From CAZQFV01 sp964613665 (GTDB lineage Bacteria > Chloroflexota > Chloroflexia > DTKN01): DNA of 64,000 nt. Made by a program: the position numbers and the translations under genes. Below, piece by piece: positions 34,294 through 42,894 of the stretch; position 1 is the stretch's first letter; each line of letters starts with the position of its first letter. The notes under the pieces were generated by a model, which ran no database searches, was not told the origin of the DNA, and saw nothing but the letters and a program-made list of their open reading frames with translations. Where the stretch lies: the NCBI GenBank assembly GCA_964613665.1, contig CAZTIG010000002.1, forward strand, positions 124,001 through 188,000, in the 5' to 3' direction.

Positions 34294-35463
34294 CTACCGC
34301 AGCGTCACCTGCTCCGTCACGTTCAGCCCGTGCCTCCGCAGTTCCTGCACATAGGGCTGCGCCGGCACAAAGGTCTCCAGCCCGCCGGCCCCGCGAGGAG
34401 TCTCTCCACGGGCCATCATCTCCGCCACCACCGCCGCCGTCCAACCGGTCGTGCGCTCCATGGCCGTGAACCCGGTTTGCTCATCGTACCAGTCGATCAG
34501 CTCCACCAGCGCCTCGGCCTGGCGGCCCTCTTTCTTCCCCAGCGCCTTGACCCGCACGATGACCAGGTCGCGGTCCTCGGGGAAGACGACCTTGGGCTCG
34601 AAGAGGGCGTGGAAGACGTCACGCGGCACCACCTCCACGTCGCCTACCCGGATGGGCTGCAGGTCCCACAGCCCCAGGTCGTAGTAGGCCCGCAACTGGG
34701 CATAGTGCCCGGGATAGCGCAGGGTCAGGTTCTGCAGCGTGCGCAGCTTGCCCTCGAAGGTCCAGGGCATAGTGCTGGTGCCGCCGCCGGCCACAAAGGC
34801 CTCCAGGGTGCCGATGGGCGGCGGGAAGTGGACCGTCTCCAGCTCGGTCATCGGCTCCACTTCTGTGATGCGCCAATCGCGCAGGAAGACGGCCGGCTCG
34901 GCGTACTCGTTGGTCAGCCCGGCCACGTGAAAGGTCAGCAGGTAGTGGAAGGGCGGGCGGGGCTGCTGGGGGATGCCGCCGTCCCACATGAAGACGTCCA
35001 CCGCCTCGTCCAGCAGGCCCATGGCATAGACGCACAGGGCGCTGCCGACCCCCGGCACCTGGCCGCAGTCGGGGATGATGCTGATCCCGGCGGCGCGTGC
35101 CTCGCCAGCCAAGCCGTGCTGCCGGCGGGCGATCCCGGTGTTGCCCCCCAGGTCGCACATCGAGGCCCCGGCGCGGATGGCGGCGCGGGCGATGCCCAGG
35201 TTGTAGTAGTAGGGCACGGCGCTGAGGAAGGCGTCCACCCCGCGCAGCAGCTCCTCGACGGCCCCGGTGTCGGTCACGTCCACCTGGGCCGCCTCGGCCA
35301 CAGGCCGGCCCACCAGCGCGTCGACGCGGGCGGCGGCCCGCCGGGCCACCTCCAGGTCCCGGTCGGCCAGGACGACGCGCCGGGCATCGCCCCAGCCAGC
35401 CATGTCGTAGGCCGCGGCCGTGCCCTGGCGGCCCGCCCCGATCACTGCGTAGGTGTAGGACAT
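34294..35463 (-). CDS. Lysine 6-dehydrogenase/saccharopine dehydrogenase-like NAD(P) enzyme
   Basis: 389 residues from ATG 35463, after AGGAGG. The N-terminal Rossmann fold has AVIGAGRQGTAAAYDM, then the saccharopine dehydrogenase-type segment DAFLSAVPYYYNLGIARAAIRAGASMCDLGGNT. The C-terminal catalytic domain (about 130-370) fits the family that includes lysine 6-dehydrogenase and carboxynorspermidine/saccharopine dehydrogenases. The short spacing favours a lysine-6-dehydrogenase-like role, oxidising a terminal amine of an amino acid; the substrate is not proven. It is the last gene after the dipeptide transporter on the minus strand. Confidence 0.82.
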   Translation of the reverse strand: MSYTYAVIGAGRQGTAAAYDMAGWGDARRVVLADRDLEVARRAAARVDALVGRPVAEAAQVDVTDTGAVEELLRGVDAFLSAVPYYYNLGIARAAIRAGASMCDLGGNTGIARRQHGLAGEARAAGISIIPDCGQVPGVGSALCVYAMGLLDEAVDVFMWDGGIPQQPRPPFHYLLTFHVAGLTNEYAEPAVFLRDWRITEVEPMTELETVHFPPPIGTLEAFVAGGGTSTMPWTFEGKLRTLQNLTLRYPGHYAQLRAYYDLGLWDLQPIRVGDVEVVPRDVFHALFEPKVVFPEDRDLVIVRVKALGKKEGRQAEALVELIDWYDEQTGFTAMERTTGWTAAVVAEMMARGETPRGAGGLETFVPAQPYVQELRRHGLNVTEQVTLR

Positions 35464-35483
35464 CGTTCCTCCTGTGCGCCGAA

Positions 35484-35604
35484 GATGCAAGATGCAGGAT
35501 GCAGGATGCAGGATTCTTGCTTCTTGCTTCTTGCCTCTTGCCTCTTGCTTCTTGCCTCTTGCTTCTTGCTTCTTGCCTCTTGCCTCCCGCCTCTTGCCTC
35601 TTGC
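35484..35604. repeat. Two adjacent heptanucleotide arrays
   Basis: Four GATGCAR units (35484-35511) are directly followed by thirteen units of TTCTTGC/CTCTTGC (35514-35604), one of which is CTCCCGC. The period is exactly seven throughout. The arrays fill the gap between the ATPase gene and the dehydrogenase gene and end five bases before the ATPase stop codon. Confidence 0.85.
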
Positions 35605-35608
35605 CCGG

Positions 35609-36700
35609 TCAATCCGTATGGCAGGCCACGTAGTGCCCCCCGCCGATGTCCCGCCAGGGCGGTTCCTCCTCAGAACAGCGCGGCTTGGCCACGGCGCAGC
35701 GCGGGCCGAAGCGGCACCCCGGCGGCGGCTTGGCGGGGCTGGGCACGTCCCCCTGCAGGATGATCCGCCGGCGCTGTTTCTCCACCGCGGGGTCGGGGAC
35801 CGGGACGGCCGAGAGCAGGGCCTGGGTGTAGGGATGGGCCGGATGGTCATAGACCTCGTCCTTGTCACCCAGCTCCACCAGCTTCCCCAGGTACATCACC
35901 GCCACGCGGTTGCAGATGTGGCGGACCATGCTCAGGTCGTGGGCGATGAAGAGGTAGGTCAGGTTGAAGCGCTCCTGCAGGTCCTCCAGCAGGTTGACCA
36001 CCTGAGCCTGGATGGACACGTCCAGGGCCGAGATGGGCTCGTCGCAGACGATGAACTCGGGGTTGGAGGCCAGGGCACGGGCCACGCCGATGCGCTGGCG
36101 CTGCCCGCCGGAGAACTCGTGCGGGAACCGGTTGACGTGGCGGGGGCTCAGTCCCACCAGCTCCAGCAGCTCCTTGACCCGCGCGGCGCGGTCTTTGCGC
36201 TCGCATAGGCGGTGCACGCGCAGGGGCTCACCGATGATCGCGCTGATCGTCCAGCGCGGGTTGAGCGAGCCGAAGGGATCCTGGAAGATGATCTGCATGC
36301 GCCGGCGGACCTGGCGCAGTCTCCTGTCGGACACCATGCCGATCGCTCCCTGCGCGGCCAGGTAGGGCAGGACGAGGCCGGCCAGGGGAATGCGCGCTGC
36401 CAACGGCAGGCGCAGCCAGAAACGCCGGCGGGCCTCCTGCCGCAGGGCGGTCAGGTCGACCCCGTCAAAGACCACCCGCCCGGCCGTGGGCTGGTAGAGC
36501 TGCAGGATCGTGCGGCCGGCCGTCGTCTTGCCGCAGCCGCTCTCGCCGACCAGCCCCAGCGTCTCGCCGCGCTGGATGGTCAGCGAGATGCCGTCCACGG
36601 CCCGCACTGCCCCCACCTGGCGCTGGATGAGGATGCCCTGCGTGATCGGAAAGTGCTTGACCAGCTTCTCGACCTCGACCAGCGGCTTCTGGCTGCTCAT
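35609..36700 (-). CDS. Oligopeptide/dipeptide ABC transporter ATP-binding protein (OppF/DppF type) with insertion
   Basis: 363 residues. ATG 36700 overlaps the upstream stop as ATGA. The Walker A is GESGCGKTT, the signature is FSGGQRQRIGVARAL and Walker B is FIVCDEPISALD. The C-terminal oligopeptide-type tail with CRFGPRCAVAKPRC carries the Cys cluster usual for this family. Between Walker A and the Q-loop (FQDPFGSLNPR) there is an extra stretch of roughly 35-40 residues (about 91-130), including the hydrophobic LRLPLAARIPLAGLVLPYLA, not found in standard OppF. It energises peptide uptake with the OppD-type partner. Confidence 0.92.
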   Translation of the reverse strand: MSSQKPLVEVEKLVKHFPITQGILIQRQVGAVRAVDGISLTIQRGETLGLVGESGCGKTTAGRTILQLYQPTAGRVVFDGVDLTALRQEARRRFWLRLPLAARIPLAGLVLPYLAAQGAIGMVSDRRLRQVRRRMQIIFQDPFGSLNPRWTISAIIGEPLRVHRLCERKDRAARVKELLELVGLSPRHVNRFPHEFSGGQRQRIGVARALASNPEFIVCDEPISALDVSIQAQVVNLLEDLQERFNLTYLFIAHDLSMVRHICNRVAVMYLGKLVELGDKDEVYDHPAHPYTQALLSAVPVPDPAVEKQRRRIILQGDVPSPAKPPPGCRFGPRCAVAKPRCSEEEPPWRDIGGGHYVACHTD

Positions 36701-37683
36701 CTTGCCCCCCCCGCGGTCACGTCCACCCAGCAGGCGGCCCTGTGCCCCGGCGCGACCGTGCTCAGCGCCGGATTGTGGCTCCAGCAGCGTTCCATGACGT
36801 ACTCGCAGCGCCTGGCAAAGGGGCAACCCTGCGGCTCCACCAGCAGGCTGGGGGGCGCCCCGGGGATCGACTTCAGGCGCTGCCTGCGCCGGCGGTCCAC
36901 CCGCGGCAGCGCCCCCAACAGGGCCAGGGTGTAGGGATGGCGGGGGTCGGCGTAAAGGTTGCGGACGTCGGCCTCCTCGACGATGTAGCCTGCGTACATG
37001 ACAATGACCCGCTCGGCCAGGCCGGCCACGACGCCCAGGTCGTGGGTGATCCAGATGATAGCCATGCCCAGCCGCTCCCGCAGGCCGGCCACCAGCTCGA
37101 CGATCTGCGCCTGGATGGTGACGTCCAGCGCGGTCGTCGGCTCGTCGGCGATGAGCAGGCTGGGGCTGCAGGCCAAGGCCATGGCGATCATGACCCGCTG
37201 GCGCATGCCGCCGGAGAACTGGTGCGGATAGTCTGCCAAGCGGCGGCTGGCATCGGGAATACCCACCCAGCCCATGAGCTCGACGGCCCGGTCGCAGGCC
37301 TCCCTGGCCGGCAGTCCCAGGTGCGCGTCTAGCGCCTCGGTGATCTGCCGCCCCACGGTCAGCACGGGGTTGAGGGCGGTCATCGGTTCCTGGAAGATCA
37401 TCGAGATTTCCTTGCCGCGGATGCGCTCCAGCTCGTGCTCGGGGAGCTGCAGCAGGTCGACGCCCTGGAAGGTCGCCCTGCCGCTGGCGATCTCGCCGGG
37501 CGGGATCGGGATCAGTCCCAGGATCGACAGCATGCTAACCGACTTGCCGCAGCCGCTCTCGCCCACGACGGCCAGCGTCTCTCCCTCGCCGAGATCGAAG
37601 GAGATGCCGTTGACGGCATAGACCGTGCCCTCGGGGGTGTGGAAACGGGTCAGCAGGTCACGGACCTGAAGAAGCTCAGCCAT
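36697..37683 (-). CDS. Oligopeptide/dipeptide ABC transporter ATP-binding protein (OppD/DppD type)
   Basis: 328 residues, normal length, without the insertion seen in its partner. The Walker A is GESGCGKSV, the signature is FSGGMRQRVMIAMAL, Walker B is LLIADEPTTALD and the H-loop is WITHDLGVVAG. The C-terminal CPFARRCEYVMERC is the Cys cluster of this subfamily, which binds an iron-sulfur cluster in some members. The ATG at 37683 follows AAGGAG. It forms the ATPase heterodimer with the overlapping downstream gene. Confidence 0.94.
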   Translation of the reverse strand: MAELLQVRDLLTRFHTPEGTVYAVNGISFDLGEGETLAVVGESGCGKSVSMLSILGLIPIPPGEIASGRATFQGVDLLQLPEHELERIRGKEISMIFQEPMTALNPVLTVGRQITEALDAHLGLPAREACDRAVELMGWVGIPDASRRLADYPHQFSGGMRQRVMIAMALACSPSLLIADEPTTALDVTIQAQIVELVAGLRERLGMAIIWITHDLGVVAGLAERVIVMYAGYIVEEADVRNLYADPRHPYTLALLGALPRVDRRRRQRLKSIPGAPPSLLVEPQGCPFARRCEYVMERCWSHNPALSTVAPGHRAACWVDVTAGGAR

Positions 37684-37743
37684 CCAGCTCTCCTTGCCTC
37701 CTGTTCCGCCGGCCGCGCCTGCGGGGGCCGGCGGAAGAACAGC

Positions 37744-38706
37744 TCAGACGGCCCGGCTGCGCGGGTCCAGCGCGTCGCGTAGCCCATCGCCGACAAAGTT
37801 GATGCTCAGGACGGTCAGCACGATCAGGATCCCCGGAAAGAACCAATACCACGGGGCATTCTCGATCTTGGCCCAGTCGGAGACGGCCCGCCGCAGCATG
37901 TTGCCCCAGGTCGGCGTGGTGTCCTGGACGCCGACGCCCAGGAAGCTGATATAGGCCTCGGAGGTGATCGCGCTGGCGACGCCCAGCGTGGCCGAGACGA
38001 CGATGGGGGCGATGGTGTTGGGCAGGATGTGGCGGAAGATGATCTGCCAGCGGGGCGTGCCGGTGGCCTGGGCCGCCAGGACGAACTCGCGCTCCTTGAG
38101 GGAAAGGAACTGCGCCCGCACGATGCGCGCCAGGTACATCCAGCTGGTCAGGCCGATGATCAGCACGATCATGATCACGTTCCCCTTCAGGGTGCGCCCC
38201 ATGAAGGGGATGTCCGGGAGCAAGTTGGAGAAGAACTTGCCCATGACGATCAGCAGAAAGAGCTGCGGGATGTTGAACATCGCCTCGGTAAAGCGCATCA
38301 GGATGCTGTCGATGAACCCCCCGTAGTAGCCGGCGATGGCCCCGATGAGCACGCCGATGACCGTCTCCACCAGCATCGCCGTCAGGCCGATGAGCAGCGA
38401 GATCTGGCCGCCGTAGATCGTGCGGGCCAGGATATCGCGCCCCAGGTGATCGGTGCCAAAAGGATGCTCCGCCGATGGCGCCAGGAGCTTGATCTTTACG
38501 TCGTTGTACCTGGCATACTCCTCGGAGTAGAAGAGCGCTCCGGCGAACGAGTACAACACCAGTAGGACCAGCATGGCCACGCCGAAGAGGGCCATCTTGT
38601 GCCGGCGGAAGCGCCGCCAGGTCAACTGGCCCAGGCTCAGCGGGGGTGTCTCCAGCTCGTCGAGACGGAACGGAGCTGCGGCTGTCGCCTTCTCTGAAGC
38701 TGCCAT
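37744..38706 (-). CDS. Dipeptide ABC transporter permease (DppC/OppC type)
   Basis: 320 residues. The N-terminal OppC-type leader (LGQLTWRRFRRHKMALFG) precedes the first helix. It has the HPFGTDHLGRDILARTIYGGQISLLIG block diagnostic of DppC, and the EAA loop EFVLAAQATGTPRWQIIFRHILPN. The extracytoplasmic segment after helix 1 is long, as usual. Six membrane helices are expected. The ATG at 38706 follows AGGAGG. It forms the pore with the DppB-type protein encoded just upstream. Confidence 0.94.
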   Translation of the reverse strand: MAASEKATAAAPFRLDELETPPLSLGQLTWRRFRRHKMALFGVAMLVLLVLYSFAGALFYSEEYARYNDVKIKLLAPSAEHPFGTDHLGRDILARTIYGGQISLLIGLTAMLVETVIGVLIGAIAGYYGGFIDSILMRFTEAMFNIPQLFLLIVMGKFFSNLLPDIPFMGRTLKGNVIMIVLIIGLTSWMYLARIVRAQFLSLKEREFVLAAQATGTPRWQIIFRHILPNTIAPIVVSATLGVASAITSEAYISFLGVGVQDTTPTWGNMLRRAVSDWAKIENAPWYWFFPGILIVLTVLSINFVGDGLRDALDPRSRAV

Positions 38707-38720
38707 GGCCGCCTTACCTC

Positions 38721-39755
38721 CTACTGGTAGCGAATCCGCGGGTCGAGCCAGGCGTAGGTGATGTCGGTGATGATCTGAAAGACCACCACGGCCACCGAGA
38801 CGAGCATCAGAATGCCCATCAGTACCGCGGTGTCGGGTCCCTCGGTGCCCTCCAGGAAGAGCAGCCCCATGCCCGGCCAGCTGAAGATGCGCTCGGTGAC
38901 CACGGCGCCGGCCAGCAGCGTCGGCAGGTCCAGGCCGACGATCGTCACCAGCGGCAGGGAGGCATTCTTGAGGGCGTGCACGTAGACGACTCTCCGCCGG
39001 GGCAGGCCCTTGGACCTGGCGGTGCGGACATAGTCCTGGCTGAGGACCTCCAGCATCGTGCTGCGAATGTAGCGGCTGTAGCCGGAGAAGCTGATCAGGG
39101 CCAGGCTGGTGACGGGCAGCACCATGTGCCAGGCCACCTGGGCCACCGTCTGGCCGGCCTGGGGCTCATACATGCCCAGCGTGGGCAGGTACGGGAGCCC
39201 CCAGTTGCGAAAGTTGACGGAGAACAGGTACATCAGCAGCAAGGCCACGAAAAAGATCGGCATGGAGTAGCCGATGAACGAGAATGTCGTGATCACGTGG
39301 TCCAGAACAGAGTACTGGTGGAGGGCCGAGTACACGCCGATGAACAGGGAGCCCAGGACGACGACGACTTCGTAGACACCCATCAGGAGCAGCGTGTTGG
39401 GGATGCGCTCCCCGATGATCTCCAGGACGCTCCTCTTTTCCACGAGCGACATCCCAAAGTCGCCCCGCAGCACCCCGCGGCGGTCGCCCGGCGTCTCCGG
39501 CACGCCGTCAAAGTCCAGGTCGCTCTTGGCCCAGTCGTTGCCGATCAACCAGTAGATGTACCGCAAGATGACCGGCTGGTCCAGGCCCAGCCGCCGCTCC
39601 AGGCGGATGCGCTCCTGCGGGGGCATCCGCCCGCTGCGCCCGCTCAGCGTGACCAGCGGGTCGCCCATGTTCTCCATGAGGATAAAGAGGATCAGGCTGA
39701 TGATAAAGAGCAGCGGGATCGCCTGGAGGAGGCGACGTACGACATAGCGGCCCAT
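38721..39755 (-). CDS. Dipeptide ABC transporter permease (DppB/OppB type)
   Basis: 344 residues. The start MGRYVVRRLLQAIPLLFIISLILF is the classic DppB N-terminus. The GDFGMSLVEKRSVLEIIGERIPNTLLL and EAA-type DYVRTARSKGLPRRRVVYVHALKN segments are conserved. Six helices are predicted. The ATG at 39755 follows AGGAGG. It is separated from the binding-protein gene by 265 bp that include an assembly gap, so the true intergenic length is unknown. Confidence 0.93.
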   Translation of the reverse strand: MGRYVVRRLLQAIPLLFIISLILFILMENMGDPLVTLSGRSGRMPPQERIRLERRLGLDQPVILRYIYWLIGNDWAKSDLDFDGVPETPGDRRGVLRGDFGMSLVEKRSVLEIIGERIPNTLLLMGVYEVVVVLGSLFIGVYSALHQYSVLDHVITTFSFIGYSMPIFFVALLLMYLFSVNFRNWGLPYLPTLGMYEPQAGQTVAQVAWHMVLPVTSLALISFSGYSRYIRSTMLEVLSQDYVRTARSKGLPRRRVVYVHALKNASLPLVTIVGLDLPTLLAGAVVTERIFSWPGMGLLFLEGTEGPDTAVLMGILMLVSVAVVVFQIITDITYAWLDPRIRYQ

Positions 39756-40020
39756 CGGTCCCTCCTGCTGTCACATGGGAACGACTACGGCCGGGGGGGG
39801 GGCGGGGCCGGGGGGTGTGTGGCCGGCCCCCCCCCCCCCCCAAAACGGCGACGTCAAACNNNNNNNNNNTGCTGGTTGGGGTGTTGTGGGGTCGTAAGTA
39901 CATCCCGGCCATTGGGTCCCGCCGGGTGTCCATGGGCAACGAGTACGGCGGGGGCGGGGCGGGGACCGGTTCTTGTGTCCCGGCCACGCCCCATGCCGAT
40001 ACAGGGACAGGTCACGCGGG
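39756..40020. other. Intergenic region with assembly gap
   Basis: Ten Ns at 39860-39869 join two contigs. The left flank is an implausible G/C homopolymer mix (39790-39841), probably low-quality contig-end sequence. I see no gene. The right flank (39870-40020) carries no recognisable feature. Confidence 0.9.
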
Positions 40021-41679
40021 CTACTGGGTCAGGTCCCACTCCCATACGTTGAAGAAGGGCGTGACACCGGAGATCTTGACGTTCTGCAGCCTAGCCCCGA
40101 CGGCCCAGATGTCCGGGTCCTGCCACAGCCCCAGCCAGTACACGTTCTCGAAGACGATCTTGGTGATCTTCCAGAAGGTCTGCTGGCGCTGGCTGTAGTC
40201 GAGCTGCTGGGCCTGCTGCTGCAGGAGAGCATCGAGCTCCGGATCGCAGACGGCTCCCCAGTTCGTCCCCTGCGGCTTCTCGTCGCTGGGGATCTCGCTG
40301 CAGAGCCAGTCGGCGGTGTTGGGGTCAGGGAACTCGGGCACTGCGGAATACTCGAATATGTCATAGTCGCCGACCGCGCACGGGCCGCCCTCGCTGTAGG
40401 AGCTGAAGAAGATGTTCTTGTCGATGTTCAGCAGCTCGACCTTGATGCCTACCTGGGCCAGTTGTTGCTCCAGGACGGCCTGGGTGTCCTGGCGGACCTC
40501 GCGCGTGGTCGTGCCGTAGCGCAGGACCAGTTCCACGCCGTCCTTGTCGCGGGTGCCGTCGCCGTTGCTGTCCTTCCAGCCGGCCTCGTCGAGCAGCGCC
40601 TTGGCCTGATCGGGATCATACGGCCACGGCTTGATCGAGGGGTCGACCCATGGCGTCATGTCCCAGTCGGTGGCCGCCGGCACGGTCAGCCCGAGCAGCA
40701 GGTCCTGGCAGAGCGCCTCGCGGTTGGTGGCCAGCGCGATGGCCTTGCGGACACGCAGGTCCTTCAGCGCGGGGTGGCCTTTGTCGTCCAGGCGGAAGTA
40801 GATGCCCTCGTTGTAGCCGGAAAAGACATTGATCATCTTGACACCGGCCGCCTGCAGGTCCGGGATGTCGGCGTAGGAGATAAAGGTGCCCAGGTCGCCG
40901 TCGCCGGCCTTGAGCGCCACCACCTGGGCGGCGTCGTCGGCCACGAAGCGCATAAAGATCTCGTCGATCTTGGGCCGGCCCAGCCAGTACTTGTCGTTGG
41001 CCACGAAGCGGGCATAGTTGCCCGACTTCCACTCGGCCACCACGAAGGGGCCGCAGCCCACCGTCGGGTTGCGGTTCCAGGCGGCCTCGTTGAGGTTACC
41101 CGCACTGTCATAGACCGGCTGCAGGATGTGCTTGGGGATGATGCCGTGCCAGACCGAGCTCATCCACGGCACAAAGGGCTCCTTGAAGGTCATCACCACG
41201 GTCCGGGCGTCGGGAGCCGTGACGCTCTCGAGCTGATCGTATGGGTACACGCTGGCCACGGTGTTCTTGGGGTCGATCGTCATTTGGTAGGTGAAGACAA
41301 AGTCGGCGGAGGTCAAGGGGGTGCCATCCGACCAGACGATGTCGTCGCGCAGCTTCAGGGTGATGACCTTGCCGTCGGCGGAGATGCCGCCGTTCTGGGT
41401 GGTGGGGATCTCCTTGACCAGGACGGGCCGCGGCTGGCTGGTGTCGTCAAAGTCCCAGGCCCAGCAGTTCCAGATCTGCTGGGTGATCGCGGAGAACCAC
41501 ATGTTGGTGTAGAGGGGGTTCAGGCTGTCGAACTCCTGCGTCCAGATGAAGGTGGCGACCTTGCGCTCGGCCGGCGGCTGGGTCGCCCCGCCGGCGGTCG
41601 GCTGCGGGCCGCATGCGCCAAGCAGCAGCACGACGATGGCCGCGACAGCCATTGCCAGGTACAACCGGGTGCTTCTCAT
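40021..41679 (-). CDS. Dipeptide/oligopeptide ABC transporter substrate-binding lipoprotein
   Basis: 552 residues, the usual SBP_bac_5 length. The ATG at 41679 follows AGGAGG. It has a lipoprotein signal peptide with lipobox LLGAC (C23), then a short linker and the family start VATFIWTQEFDSLNPLYTNMWF. The GCGPFVVAEWKSGNYARFVANDKYW block is diagnostic of peptide-binding proteins. It captures peptides outside the membrane for the DppBC/DppDF machinery encoded downstream. It has its own promoter (41905-41933), so it is the first gene of the transporter operon. Confidence 0.93.
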   Translation of the reverse strand: MRSTRLYLAMAVAAIVVLLLGACGPQPTAGGATQPPAERKVATFIWTQEFDSLNPLYTNMWFSAITQQIWNCWAWDFDDTSQPRPVLVKEIPTTQNGGISADGKVITLKLRDDIVWSDGTPLTSADFVFTYQMTIDPKNTVASVYPYDQLESVTAPDARTVVMTFKEPFVPWMSSVWHGIIPKHILQPVYDSAGNLNEAAWNRNPTVGCGPFVVAEWKSGNYARFVANDKYWLGRPKIDEIFMRFVADDAAQVVALKAGDGDLGTFISYADIPDLQAAGVKMINVFSGYNEGIYFRLDDKGHPALKDLRVRKAIALATNREALCQDLLLGLTVPAATDWDMTPWVDPSIKPWPYDPDQAKALLDEAGWKDSNGDGTRDKDGVELVLRYGTTTREVRQDTQAVLEQQLAQVGIKVELLNIDKNIFFSSYSEGGPCAVGDYDIFEYSAVPEFPDPNTADWLCSEIPSDEKPQGTNWGAVCDPELDALLQQQAQQLDYSQRQQTFWKITKIVFENVYWLGLWQDPDIWAVGARLQNVKISGVTPFFNVWEWDLTQ

Positions 41680-41904
41680 CGCTTCATCCTCCTGTCCAGT
41701 CGATGGGGGAAAGCCGGACGACCGCTATCGCCGGCGCACCCAACGCCCCTCTGCCTCACCTCAGGCAGGCGAAAGGGCCCAGGGCCGCCGACCGATCGCC
41801 GATAGGAACGCCGATCACCTCCTTTCAGGCCCTATGCGGCGCTGCTAGAGAGCAGCGGCCGACAATCGCCGAAATCTCGGAGGGGCCATTCCGTCCGTGT
41901 CCAG

Positions 41905-41933
41905 ATTATACCAGGAAACAGGAGCCGGGTCAA
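41905..41933 (-). promoter_or_regulatory. Promoter of the dipeptide transporter operon
   Basis: TTGACC (41928-41933), a 17-bp spacer and TATAAT (41905-41910) on the minus strand. The 220-nt leader to the ATG includes an AAAGGAGGTGA not followed by a usable start codon, and a small hairpin (TGCCT with AGGCA, about 41758-41770). Confidence 0.75.
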
Positions 41934-41958
41934 TAGTGCAATCCGTTTCAATCGCCCT

Positions 41959-42894
41959 CTAGATACCCTGGGCCGGCCGGCTGACCGTGACCTGCATGGC
42001 CCGGTCGGTCTCGTCGGCCAGGATCTTGCGCCCCAACTCTTCACCGTAGGCCGTCAGCTCGGCGAGCTTGCCGGGGTCGTCCATGGCGATGGGCTCGCGC
42101 AGGTCCACCTGAAAGCGGCGAAAGTCCAGCCGGCTGAAAAAGGTCCGCACCAAGTGGACCTGCTGGTCGTCGGCCGACTGCAGGAAAGCGCCCAGCAGGG
42201 GCCCCAGCCACTGCCAGGCCCACAGACGGTCGGCCCGGCCCGGGTCGAACCGGCGCGGCTCGCGCCCCGTCCCCAGGCTGATGAGCGTGGTCTCGCTGGG
42301 ATCCCAGCGCAGGATGAAGTAGGCCTCGTAGGCGGCCAGGTAGCACGGGTTGGAGTAGGAGCCGACACCGCCGTCGACATAGCGCCCCTCCACGACCGGG
42401 AAGTAGGTGGGCACCGTGCTGGAGGCCAGCACCGCCCGGGTCACCGGCCAGTCGGCATAGTTCCGCTTCCAGGGCTTGATGAAGCAGGTGTGGTTCTCCA
42501 CCAGGTCGAAAGCGGTGATGACCACGTCGGTGCGCGGGCTGGCCAACCAGAAGTCGCCCATCCGGCGATCGCCGATATAGTGCTGCAGCGCCTCCTCCAG
42601 CGGCCGGCTCTCGTAGCGATAGCGGCTGAGCGGCCACAGGACGCTGCGCCAGGTGCGGCGGAAGACAGCGCTGCCCAAGCTCTCGTAGAGCTCGTGGATC
42701 TGCCCCCCGCTCAGGCGGGAAGCCATGGCCGCGGAGATGATCGAGCCGGTGGATGTGCCCACCATCAGGCGGAAGATCTCGCACGCCGGCCGGCCCAGGT
42801 GCTCCTCCAGCATGGCGATGGCGCGGGCGCAGATCACCCCGCGGATGCCGCCCCCGTCGATGGCGATGGCCACGTTCTTGCGAAACGGCCTCAT
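41959..42894 (-). CDS. Patatin-like phospholipase
   Basis: 311 residues. The catalytic dyad and oxyanion hole are complete: GGGIRG (about 14-19), the nucleophile Ser in VGTSTGS, and the Asp in RYVDGGVGSYSNP. It is a cytosolic patatin lipase/acyl hydrolase of the bacterial CBASS-unrelated, stand-alone type. It lacks a signal peptide. ATG 42894 overlaps the GNAT stop as ATGA, so the two are translationally coupled. It would release fatty acids from phospholipids or other acyl esters; the physiological role is unknown. Confidence 0.92.
   Translation of the reverse strand: MRPFRKNVAIAIDGGGIRGVICARAIAMLEEHLGRPACEIFRLMVGTSTGSIISAAMASRLSGGQIHELYESLGSAVFRRTWRSVLWPLSRYRYESRPLEEALQHYIGDRRMGDFWLASPRTDVVITAFDLVENHTCFIKPWKRNYADWPVTRAVLASSTVPTYFPVVEGRYVDGGVGSYSNPCYLAAYEAYFILRWDPSETTLISLGTGREPRRFDPGRADRLWAWQWLGPLLGAFLQSADDQQVHLVRTFFSRLDFRRFQVDLREPIAMDDPGKLAELTAYGEELGRKILADETDRAMQVTVSRPAQGI

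Noticed and set aside
35484..35604. A possible CRISPR array
   Set aside because: Units are 7 bp with no spacers, and no cas gene is nearby.
41798..41850. A second leader-peptide attenuator upstream of the dipeptide-binding protein gene
   Set aside because: There is a strong AAAGGAGGTGA in the leader, but no start codon at a workable distance and no terminator/antiterminator pair.
41959..42894. A patatin effector of a CBASS-type defence system
   Set aside because: No cyclic nucleotide synthase (CD-NTase) or accessory genes are nearby; the neighbours are GNAT and a flippase-like protein.
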